From positions 2,654 to 13,060 of the forward strand of contig CAKKRO010000019.1 of NCBI GenBank assembly GCA_919902625.1: a DNA stretch of 10,407 nt, in the 5' to 3' direction. Of this stretch, positions 1 to 6,170 are shown piece after piece. The first letter of the stretch is position 1. Each line of letters opens with the position of its first letter. Origin of the DNA: Nitrosomonadaceae bacterium. GTDB lineage: Bacteria > Pseudomonadota > Gammaproteobacteria > Burkholderiales > Nitrosomonadaceae. The notes below the pieces were generated by a model. That model ran no database searches, was not told where the DNA came from, and saw only the letters and a list, made by a program, of their open reading frames with translations. A program made the translations under genes and the position numbers.

Positions 1-186
1 CGGCAAATTATGCTTGGAATCAGTCGTTACCTTGAATCCGTTTTTGTTTACAACGTAAACCCAACTTCTTGCGCAATGTTCGGACACGGTATGGCGTGAT
101 CTGTACACCGTGATCTGCCAAATCACTATGCAAGCGCTTCGCACTGTAGGTTTCTCAGGTTGCTTCGATTTATTTTACTTGATCGC
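1..186 (-). pseudogene. IS3-family transposase OrfB remnant (partial, broken)
   Basis: Read on the minus strand, this stretch encodes a decayed internal piece of an IS3-family transposase (OrfB). The readable peptide runs from TYSAKRLHSDLADHGVQITP through YRVRTLRKKLGLRCKQKR, then continues as FKVTTDSKHNLP to the window edge. The HTH_21-like segment followed by TTDSKHNLP is typical of IS3-group OrfB, just before the DDE catalytic domain. The last part is in another frame: one extra base near positions 36-38 breaks the reading, and in-frame stops lie upstream near 150 and 165. The DDE catalytic domain, if present, would lie to the left of the window. The 5' half of OrfB, OrfA and the terminal inverted repeats cannot be found in the bases to the right. 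This is a dead insertion-sequence relic about 490 bases upstream of flhD. Confidence 0.8.
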
Positions 187-482
187 TTCAGTTATTTAGC
201 ATTGATTTATTTGGGGCATTTTTCTATTTTTATTCTAAAGATAGGGCACTCCTTTATGCATGATATTATGTTTATTCGGGTAGTTCATAAATCATTGCAT
301 TAATCAGGAATCTTAATTTGTTAGTCAATTGAGGCTGAATAACGGTTTGGTTTCTTTATACCCTTTGTGATGCAATGCGATCGTAATCAAGGATGTTTTT
401 AGTAAACCAAGTATTGCTGAGGATATATCGCTTCTGTTGGAACAGTGCAAAGCTGGAGCTCCGGCCTAATAATATAAGGCAG

Positions 483-502
483 TGAGACATTCTCAAGTCT
501 CA
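483..502. repeat. Inverted repeat TGAGAC-N8-GTCTCA in flhDC upstream region
   Basis: A perfect 6-base inverted repeat with an 8-base spacer, about 170 bases before flhD. No run of T follows on either strand, so it is not an obvious terminator. Its 6-8-6 layout is the same as that of the repeat at 533-552. It could be a protein-binding site or chance. Confidence 0.4.
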
Positions 503-532
503 GAAAATTCAGCTTCTATTTTGTAGTTAATA

Positions 533-552
533 TTCCTACATCCCGATAGGAA
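533..552. promoter_or_regulatory. Inverted repeat TTCCTA-N8-TAGGAA, possible operator of flhDC
   Basis: A perfect inverted repeat of TTCCTA around an 8-base spacer, 120-140 bases upstream of the flhD start. The half-site resembles those bound by NarL/FixJ-type response regulators: Bordetella BvgA uses TTTCCTA-like heptads, and RcsAB boxes carry TCCTA arms and are known in enterobacterial flhDC promoters. That a regulator of this kind binds here is inference. Confidence 0.45.
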
Positions 553-556
553 AATT

Positions 557-574
557 ACCTAACTTCTTTTAGGT
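557..574. promoter_or_regulatory. Inverted repeat ACCTAA-N6-TTAGGT, possible operator or leader hairpin of flhDC
   Basis: A perfect 6-base inverted repeat with a 6-base spacer, starting only four bases after the TTCCTA-N8-TAGGAA repeat. The two related palindromes (CCTA/TAGG core) in tandem suggest a paired operator or two hairpins in the flhDC leader RNA. The function is not shown by the sequence. Confidence 0.4.
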
Positions 575-672
575 TTAACTTCCATTTACTTCCACTTCGT
601 CATGATTGAAAATCTATCCATACGCTTCGTGTGTTTTTGATTTAACATTTTTTAATCTAAGGGAGTATTAAA

Positions 673-990
673 ATGGGACCAAATCAAACTCTGGGTGAAA
701 TTAGAGATGTTAATTTAAGTTATATGCTGCTTGCTAAACAGATGCTACAAGAAGATAAAGTGTCAGCAATGTATCGATTAGGAATTAATCAAGACATCGC
801 TGAGATCCTGAATAAACTAACTTCTGCGCAATTGATCAAAATGGCCGCTTCAAATATGTTACTTTGTCGTTTCCGCTTTGATGATCGTTTAATTGCAGAG
901 ATGTTATCCAATGATAATCGCGATCAAGCTGTAACAAAATCACATGCGGCCATTTTAATGGCGGGAAAGCCAGCAGAGGTTGTAACATAA
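673..990 (+). CDS. flhD: Flagellar transcriptional activator FlhD
   Basis: FlhD is one half of the cytoplasmic FlhD4C2 complex that switches on class II flagellar promoters with sigma-70 RNA polymerase. The 105-residue product aligns by eye along its length with enterobacterial FlhD (about 116-119 aa) but is shorter at the C-terminus. Conserved blocks are DVNLSYMLLAKQML (13-26), SAMYRLGIN (31-39) and LLCRFRFD (63-70). The cysteine at 65 matches the one that forms a disulfide between FlhD subunits in E. coli. The ATG is preceded by a good ribosome-binding site, AAGGGAG at 659-665, seven bases away. flhC follows after a 25-base gap, as expected of an flhDC operon. No other flagellar gene is in the window. 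Confidence 0.95.
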   Translation: MGPNQTLGEIRDVNLSYMLLAKQMLQEDKVSAMYRLGINQDIAEILNKLTSAQLIKMAASNMLLCRFRFDDRLIAEMLSNDNRDQAVTKSHAAILMAGKPAEVVT

Positions 991-1015
991 AGATTCTATA
1001 AATAAGGGGCGGACT

Positions 1016-1552
1016 ATGCGCAATCGAAGCATTTTGACTGAGGCCAGGCAAATTCAGCTTGCAACCGAATTAATCATATTAGGTGCTCGATTACAAGTTC
1101 TGGAAATGAACACTGATCTCAGTCGTGAGAGATTAGTTAAATTATATAAAGAAATCAGAGGAGTATCGCCTCCTAAGGGTATGTTGCCTTACTCAGAAGA
1201 CTGGTTTATGAGCTGGCAACCCAATATGCATTCTTCATTATTTATTAATATATATAACTACATTAGAGCAAATGTCGAGATTGACGGCATAGATGCGTTG
1301 ATTAAAAGCTATAAACTCTATATAGAACATATTGAAGTTAATCAACTGGAGAAAGTATTAAGTTTAACCCGGGCGTGGACTTTAATACGTTTTGTTGAAA
1401 GTGGCGTATTGTGTATAGCGCCTTGTGTCAGTTGTCACGGTAAGTTTATTGTGCATTCATTGGAAATTCATTCCAATCATGTGTGCGGTCTGTGCAATAT
1501 CCCTTCGAGAGCTGGAAAAACCAAGAAAGCAGCCGTTGCCGGTTTTCATTAG
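1016..1552 (+). CDS. flhC: Flagellar transcriptional activator FlhC
   Basis: FlhC is the DNA-binding partner of FlhD in the flagellar master regulator. The 178-residue product is slightly shorter than E. coli FlhC (192 aa). Visible hallmarks are the N-terminal helical part (about 8-45), the GVSPPKGMLPYSEDWFMSW block (49-67) and a C-terminal zinc site. The zinc site is formed by Cys137, Cys140, Cys157 and Cys160, in a CX2C-X16-CX2C arrangement at the same residue numbers as in E. coli; a further Cys133 lies just before it. The start is preceded by AAGGGG at 1004-1009. The gene is 25 bases behind flhD and is probably cotranscribed and cotranslated with it. A terminator-like hairpin follows, suggesting a two-gene operon without motAB or che genes. 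Confidence 0.95.
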   Translation: MRNRSILTEARQIQLATELIILGARLQVLEMNTDLSRERLVKLYKEIRGVSPPKGMLPYSEDWFMSWQPNMHSSLFINIYNYIRANVEIDGIDALIKSYKLYIEHIEVNQLEKVLSLTRAWTLIRFVESGVLCIAPCVSCHGKFIVHSLEIHSNHVCGLCNIPSRAGKTKKAAVAGFH

Positions 1553-1570
1553 AAGTATGATTATATATAT

Positions 1571-1606
1571 CTGCTGAGGTGGTCCGGTTATTTCAGCAGG
1601 TTTTTA
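1571..1606 (+). terminator. Probable rho-independent terminator of flhDC
   Basis: CTGCTGA (1571-1577) pairs with TCAGCAG (1593-1599) across a 15-base loop, followed by GTTTTT on the plus strand. It lies just after the flhC stop and overlaps the last codons of the convergent aminotransferase gene. The loop is long, so the strength is uncertain. Confidence 0.6.
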
Positions 1607-2781
1607 ATACGGCTTAATGCTTGCTTCAGGTTTTCCATTGAAGTAGCAAAGGATAAACGCATATACCCTTCGCATCCGAATGCGGAGCCTGGAACGACAG
1701 CTACACCGGCATTTTCCAGAAGATATTCGCTAAATGCGATATCGTTTTGCACCTCAATTAATCTTCTTTGATATAGACCATTCATCGATTGACGGATATC
1801 AGCAAATGCATAAAATGCACCTTCAGAAGATAAGCAATGAACGCCATTCATTTGATTTAATTGTTCAGTAACAAAAGTATTGCGTTCTTTGAAGGCCGCT
1901 ATCATCGGATTCATGCAAGACTGATCACCATTTAATGCAGCTTCAGCGGCGGCTTGTGAGATAGAACTGGGATTGGATGTACTTTGTGATTGAATATTTT
2001 CCATGGCGGTTATTATGGGTGCAGGTCCGCCACAATAACCAATCCGCCATCCAGTCATTGAATAAGCTTTGGAGACGCCATTCAGGACTACCGTTTGCTG
2101 GAATAAATCCGGACAGGCGTTGACTATATTTATGAACTTTTGATTTGATAGAAGAATATGTTCATACATATCGTCTGTGGCGATCAGAATTTGTGGATAT
2201 CTGCGTAAAACCTTGCCCAATGCCCTAAGCTCATCCAGTGTATAAACTGCCCCCGATGGATTGCTAGGGCTGTTGATGACAAACATTTTAGTTCTAGGGG
2301 TAATCGATGCTTCGAGTTGTTCTGCAGATATTTTAAAGTTCTGTTCGATGCCCGTATTGATAAAAACCGGCTTGCCTTCAGCGATTAAGACAATATCAGG
2401 ATAAGAAACCCAGTAAGGGGCTGGGATAATAACTTCATCACCTGGATTGATTACGGATAGTACCAGATTAAAGAAACTTTGTTTGCCGCCACATGAAACC
2501 AGAATTTGTTTGGCTTCAAAATCAAAATTATTCTCGCGTTTGAATTTTGCAACAATGGCATTTTTTAAGCCGGGTGTTCCCCCCACCGCAGTATATTTAG
2601 TTAGACCTTTATTGATGGCTGCTATTGCAGCATCTTTAATATGTTGCGGGGTATCAAAATCAGGTTCGCCTGCTCCTAATCCAATAATATCTTTACCTTC
2701 AGCTTTTAACCTGGCAGCTCGAGCAGTAACAGCAAGGGTAGGGGATGGCTTAATGGTTTGAACGCGGTTAGAGAGTTCCAC
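1588..2781 (-). CDS. aspC: Class I (beta subgroup) aspartate-type aminotransferase
   Basis: This PLP enzyme probably moves an amino group between aspartate and 2-oxoglutarate; many members of the same subgroup also use prephenate or aromatic substrates. The 397-residue product is full length. Key residues are visible: the PLP Schiff-base lysine K238 in GVSKAYSMTGWRIGY (235-249), N174 in SPSNPSG, D203 in ATDDMYEH for the pyridine nitrogen, and R375 in MRLSFA for the substrate carboxylate. GAGEPDFDTP (36-45) is the usual N-terminal motif. K100 in CGGKQ sits where a substrate-side lysine occurs in the Thermus-type enzyme. The start is GTG, with GAGGA about six bases upstream. The gene is divergent from uvrB and its likely promoter overlaps the uvrB start. 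Exact substrate range cannot be read from the sequence, so aspC is a family-level name. Confidence 0.88.
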   Translation of the reverse strand: MELSNRVQTIKPSPTLAVTARAARLKAEGKDIIGLGAGEPDFDTPQHIKDAAIAAINKGLTKYTAVGGTPGLKNAIVAKFKRENNFDFEAKQILVSCGGKQSFFNLVLSVINPGDEVIIPAPYWVSYPDIVLIAEGKPVFINTGIEQNFKISAEQLEASITPRTKMFVINSPSNPSGAVYTLDELRALGKVLRRYPQILIATDDMYEHILLSNQKFINIVNACPDLFQQTVVLNGVSKAYSMTGWRIGYCGGPAPIITAMENIQSQSTSNPSSISQAAAEAALNGDQSCMNPMIAAFKERNTFVTEQLNQMNGVHCLSSEGAFYAFADIRQSMNGLYQRRLIEVQNDIAFSEYLLENAGVAVVPGSAFGCEGYMRLSFATSMENLKQALSRIKNLLK

Positions 2782-2851
2782 AAAAAATCCTCACACTAAA
2801 ATGAACAGATCAGCATGTTAAAATGACATAAAGAAACAATTTAATATTGGA

Positions 2852-2880
2852 ATTATACCTGTGATCGTAACCTTCCCCAA
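2852..2880 (-). promoter_or_regulatory. Candidate sigma-70 promoter for the aminotransferase gene
   Basis: On the minus strand TTGGGG (2875-2880) is followed after exactly 17 bases by a perfect TATAAT (2852-2857). Transcription would start near 2845 and give a leader of about 64 bases. The -35 element and spacer lie inside the first codons of uvrB, so the two divergent genes share this DNA. Confidence 0.5.
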
Positions 2881-4891
2881 TAGTCCGTATAAATTACATC
2901 AATCATTTGAACCAGCCGGTGATCAGCCAGAGGCCATTACACAGTTAGTTGAAGGTATTAAGGATGGTCTTGCATTCCAGACGTTATTAGGGGTTACCGG
3001 CTCAGGTAAAACCTATACGATAGCCAATATGATCGCCCGCCTGGGCCGTCCTGCCATTTTAATGGCGCCGAATAAAACTCTGGCTGCACAGCTTTATGCG
3101 GAAATGCGTGAATTTTTCCCTGAGAATGCAATTGAATATTTTGTCTCTTATTATGATTATTATCAGCCGGAGGCTTATGTGCCGTCCCGGGATCTTTTTA
3201 TAGAAAAAGATTCGAGTATTAATGAACATATTGAACAAATGCGCTTATCGGCCACAAAATCTCTACTGGAACGAGATGATGCAATCATAGTGGCTTCCGT
3301 ATCGTGTATATATGGTATAGGGGACCCGGTGGATTATCATGGCATGATTTTACATTTGCGCAATGGAGAGAAAATTACTCAGCGTGACATGATTAAACGC
3401 TTGACTGAAATGCAATACGATCGCAATGAATTAGAATTTAAACGGGGTGTATTCCGCGTCAGAGGTGATGTCGTTGATGTTTTTCCAGCCGAAAGCGCTG
3501 AAACTGCTGTGCGTATTTCATTGTTTGATGATGAGGTGGACAGCATGTCACTGTTCGACCCACTGACGGGTCGCGTATTACAAAAACTATCACGTTATAC
3601 CGTATATCCTTCCAGTCATTATGTAACGCCCAGAAGTACAACATTACGTGCCATAGAAACGATAAAAGCTGAGTTGCGTGAACGCCTGGAGTATTACTAT
3701 CAGGAACAACGATTGGTTGAAGCTCAACGGATTGAGCAACGCACACGATTTGATCTGGAAATGCTCAATGAGTTGGGTTTCTGCAAAGGCATTGAAAATT
3801 ATTCGCGCCATCTTTCCGGAAAGAAACCGGGTGAACCGCCGCCAACCCTGCTGGATTATTTACCGCGCAATGCGTTAATGATCATTGATGAAAGTCATGT
3901 CACTGTTCCTCAAATCGGTGGAATGTATAAAGGAGATCGTTCGCGCAAAGAAAATCTTGTGAATTACGGTTTCCGCTTGCCATCCGCCTTAGATAATCGC
4001 CCGCTAAGATTCGAAGAGTTTGAGAAAAGAATGCCCCAAACTGTGTTTGTATCCGCAACCCCGGCTGATTATGAAAAATTAAATAGCGGTCAGGTTGTGG
4101 AACAAGTGGTTCGACCAACAGGTTTGGTTGATCCTGCCATTGAAGTGCGGCCTGTGACAACACAGGTTGATGATTTAATGTCGGAAGTCAATCTGCGTAC
4201 AGCTAAAGGGGAACGAGTTTTGGTGACCACTTTGACAAAGCGTATGGCAGAGGATTTGACCGATTATTTCTCAGATCATCAAATCAAAGTTCGTTATCTG
4301 CACTCCGATATTGATACCGTTGAGCGCGTTGAAATTATTCGTGACTTACGCTTGGGTCAGTTTGATGTTTTGGTAGGTATTAATTTATTGCGCGAGGGGT
4401 TGGATATTCCGGAAGTTTCATTGGTCGCCATACTGGATGCCGACAAAGAGGGATTTCTCCGTTCTGAAAGATCACTGATTCAAACCATAGGCAGAGCTGC
4501 GCGCCACATCAATGGCACAGCAATACTTTACGCGGATAGAATAACCAAATCAATGCGTTTTGCAATTGATGAAACAAGGCGCCGGCGCGATAAGCAGACA
4601 CAATATAACCTGCGGCACCATATCACTCCGCGTTCTGTCCATAAACGGATTAAAGATCTGATCGATGGTGTTTACCATTATGAATCTGCACAACAGAATC
4701 TTAAAGCTGCGCAAACACAAGCCCGGTATGATGCCATGAGCGAATCTCAAATGGCCAAAGAAATACAGCGTGTTGAGAAGAAGATGCATAGTGCTGCAAA
4801 GAACCTGGAATTTGAGCAAGCAGCACTGTATCGTGATGAGTTAAAAAGCCTGAAGAATAAACTGTTAATCGGTTTTACCGATATCACATAA
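2861..4891 (+). CDS. uvrB: UvrABC excinuclease subunit B
   Basis: UvrB is the damage-verifying helicase-like subunit of nucleotide excision repair; it is loaded by UvrA and recruits UvrC for incision. The 676-residue length matches the family (E. coli 673). Walker A is GVTGSGKT (44-51). The DNA-clamping beta-hairpin lies around FVSYYDYYQPEAYVPSRD (94-111). Walker B is DESH (343-346). The helicase arginine motif QTIGRAAR is at 541-548. The C-terminal UVR domain that contacts UvrC spans about 631-668. The start is GTG, chosen because the protein then begins MIVTFPNSPYKLHQSFEPAGDQP, the normal UvrB N-terminus. The ribosome-binding site is weak (TTGGA, about 10 bases upstream). No E. coli-type LexA box is visible upstream. 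Confidence 0.98.
   Translation: MIVTFPNSPYKLHQSFEPAGDQPEAITQLVEGIKDGLAFQTLLGVTGSGKTYTIANMIARLGRPAILMAPNKTLAAQLYAEMREFFPENAIEYFVSYYDYYQPEAYVPSRDLFIEKDSSINEHIEQMRLSATKSLLERDDAIIVASVSCIYGIGDPVDYHGMILHLRNGEKITQRDMIKRLTEMQYDRNELEFKRGVFRVRGDVVDVFPAESAETAVRISLFDDEVDSMSLFDPLTGRVLQKLSRYTVYPSSHYVTPRSTTLRAIETIKAELRERLEYYYQEQRLVEAQRIEQRTRFDLEMLNELGFCKGIENYSRHLSGKKPGEPPPTLLDYLPRNALMIIDESHVTVPQIGGMYKGDRSRKENLVNYGFRLPSALDNRPLRFEEFEKRMPQTVFVSATPADYEKLNSGQVVEQVVRPTGLVDPAIEVRPVTTQVDDLMSEVNLRTAKGERVLVTTLTKRMAEDLTDYFSDHQIKVRYLHSDIDTVERVEIIRDLRLGQFDVLVGINLLREGLDIPEVSLVAILDADKEGFLRSERSLIQTIGRAARHINGTAILYADRITKSMRFAIDETRRRRDKQTQYNLRHHITPRSVHKRIKDLIDGVYHYESAQQNLKAAQTQARYDAMSESQMAKEIQRVEKKMHSAAKNLEFEQAALYRDELKSLKNKLLIGFTDIT
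4868..4882. terminator. Short hairpin at the uvrB 3' end, possible transcription end signal
   Basis: ATCGGT-TTT-ACCGAT forms a perfect 6-base stem with a 3-base loop, just before the uvrB stop. Neither strand has a clear T run next to it, so it is a weak terminator candidate. It is noted because the two convergent genes have only two bases between their stop codons. Confidence 0.25.
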
Positions 4892-4893
4892 AG

Positions 4894-5241
4894 TTATTTC
4901 TTGATCTGAGTGGATGAGACAAAAATAATTGTACCGAAAGTGCGATTTAGTGTTTTGCTGGTAAAGTTACTCATCGTCATGCTCTCAACAAAGCGAATAT
5001 GGTCGCCTTTGTTGACTTTGGTTGTAGGAGCGGCAATCCAGAAAGTGTTTCCACCATTCTCCAGTTCCATATAGGTATAACCTGTTGTGTCGAGGACGGA
5101 AACGACTTTTCCCTCATTATTGGGTAATTTCCCGTTGGAGTCTTGCGCATTCTGCACTTCATGATGCAGTGCCATGACATTGGCGGAATTTAATAGCAAA
5201 CATCCAACTAAGGCTATGAGAAATAAAACTGAAATTTTCAT
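4894..5241 (-). CDS. Small exported NrfJ-like protein
   Basis: A 115-residue protein with a hydrophobic N-terminal export signal (3-20) and a compact C-terminal domain from about 43 to 109. The domain reads EGKVVSVLDTTGYTYMELEN (43-62), then FWIAAP (67-72), KGD (78-80) and MSNFTSKTLNRTF (90-102). This resembles the small periplasmic proteins annotated NrfJ or NrfJ-related, which are sometimes found with cytochrome c nitrite reductase genes; their function is not well known. Cleavage could be by signal peptidase I after VMA (24). LVGC (11-14) also fits a lipobox, so a lipoprotein is possible. The ATG has a TGGAG ribosome-binding site six or seven bases upstream. The gene is 52 bases behind the methyltransferase gene on the same strand and converges on uvrB. 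No nrf gene is near. Confidence 0.75.
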   Translation of the reverse strand: MKISVLFLIALVGCLLLNSANVMALHHEVQNAQDSNGKLPNNEGKVVSVLDTTGYTYMELENGGNTFWIAAPTTKVNKGDHIRFVESMTMSNFTSKTLNRTFGTIIFVSSTQIKK

Positions 5242-5293
5242 GAATGCTCCAAAGATGCGGTTTTGTTAAGTTGGCGTATGATACACCGCTGCA

Positions 5294-6118
5294 TTATTTA
5301 GTTCCAACATTGAGAACTGCTTTTGATGCTCTGTCCTGGCGTACTTTTTCAAAAAAACAAATGGCAGCGGCAGCAGCGGCATTGAGTGATTCTGTTTTGC
5401 CTGGCATCGGGATAGAAATATTTTCATCAGCCGCTTGCACGATTTCTTCGGATAACCCTGTTCCTTCATTGCCGAATACAAATGCAATCGGTCCAGTCAG
5501 TGAAATCTCAAAAAGGTTTCTTGTTGCCTGCAGGGATGTGGCAATGACAATTCCAGCAAATTTCTGCGTAATCTCAGGCAAATCAGAATTTTCATGAATG
5601 TGCAAAAAAAAATGTGCTCCCATTGCGGCCCGCAGTGCTTTGGGTGACCAAGCATCGGCACACTGATTTGAAAGATAAATATTTCTGGCATTGGCGGCGG
5701 CAGCCGAACGTAAAATAGAACCCAAATTTCCAGGATCTTGTATGGTTTCAAGCAAAACACTGAAAATTTCTGCTTCGTTATCGGTTTCTTTATTTAATTT
5801 TGGTATTGAAATGAGTGCAAGAATTCCTGTGGGCGTTTTTACAGGAGAGATTTCACGAAATAACGCATCACTAATGATCGTTATTCTAGGGGTTATATTT
5901 TTAAATAAGGTATTAAGAAAATGTTTATTTCCAGAGTTCTCAGAATAGGATTGACTGACAACCAAATTCTCTGGTGAACCTAAAACAGCATGATAGATTT
6001 GAACGAGGTGTACTCCATCAAGCAGCGTCAATCCCGTTTTTTTGCGGTATTGTGATGATTTTTCTAACTTGATCAGTTGTTTGATGAGCGGGTGATTACG
6101 TGAAGTAATAACTGGCAT
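5294..6118 (-). CDS. TrmH/SpoU-family RNA 2'-O-ribose methyltransferase
   Basis: A SAM-dependent knotted (SPOUT) methyltransferase of 274 residues, most like enzymes annotated as 23S rRNA guanosine-2'-O-methyltransferases. The N-terminal part (about 3-105) is the L30e-like substrate-binding domain, with SRNHPLIKQLIKL at the start and FREISPVKTPTGILALI at 87-103. The catalytic domain carries motif 1 QDPGNLGSILRSA (127-139, with N131 and R137), motif 2 VFGNEGTGLS (214-223) and motif 3 IPMPGKTESLNAAAAAAI (236-253), which forms part of the knot and SAM site. The start has GCGGGA about eight bases upstream. The gene is 52 bases after hisD on the same strand. The target (rRNA or tRNA, and which nucleotide) cannot be fixed by eye, so no symbol is given. 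Confidence 0.9.
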   Translation of the reverse strand: MPVITSRNHPLIKQLIKLEKSSQYRKKTGLTLLDGVHLVQIYHAVLGSPENLVVSQSYSENSGNKHFLNTLFKNITPRITIISDALFREISPVKTPTGILALISIPKLNKETDNEAEIFSVLLETIQDPGNLGSILRSAAAANARNIYLSNQCADAWSPKALRAAMGAHFFLHIHENSDLPEITQKFAGIVIATSLQATRNLFEISLTGPIAFVFGNEGTGLSEEIVQAADENISIPMPGKTESLNAAAAAAICFFEKVRQDRASKAVLNVGTK

Positions 6119-6133
6119 GATTAAATCCCGCAG

Positions 6134-6163
6134 TTATCGATAAATTATCGTGATAATGATAAT
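6134..6163. promoter_or_regulatory. GATAAT/ATTATC cluster resembling a Fur box
   Basis: The palindrome TTATCGATAA (6134-6143) is followed at once by ATTATC (6144-6149), two bases, then GATAAT (6152-6157) and GATAAT (6158-6163). Fur sites are commonly described as adjacent GATAAT-like hexamers, and three occur here. The cluster lies between the hisD stop and the methyltransferase start, so it could sit at an internal promoter of the minus-strand cluster. Fur binding is inference; AT-rich spacer DNA can give such words by chance. Confidence 0.35.
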
Positions 6164-6170
6164 CTCGGGT

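Larger units (their letters stand above)
187..672. other. Gene-poor stretch upstream of flhDC
   Basis: No convincing gene is visible in these 486 bases on either strand. The left part may be further decayed insertion-sequence DNA, but no transposase similarity can be read past about 186. The right part is the leader and control region of flhDC; it carries three perfect inverted repeats (483-502, 533-552 and 557-574), listed separately. A 32-codon open run at 371-469 ends in TAA but has no start codon or recognisable product. I could not identify a standard -35/-10 promoter with confidence. Confidence 0.6.

Noticed and set aside
371..469. A 32-codon open run on the plus strand ending in TAA, reading ...KDVFSKPSIAEDISLLLEQC before the stop
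   Set aside because: It has no start codon or ribosome-binding site and I recognise no family; runs of this length are common by chance. It could be the tail of a decayed gene, but that cannot be supported.
2804..2819. AACA-N8-TGTT inverted repeat upstream of uvrB as a LexA/SOS box
   Set aside because: The E. coli LexA box is CTGT-N8-ACAG, the opposite arm order. The short arms here are likely chance.
5244..5597. A 117-codon plus-strand open frame opposite the methyltransferase gene
   Set aside because: It is the antisense shadow of a well-supported SpoU/TrmH gene and has no recognisable protein features.
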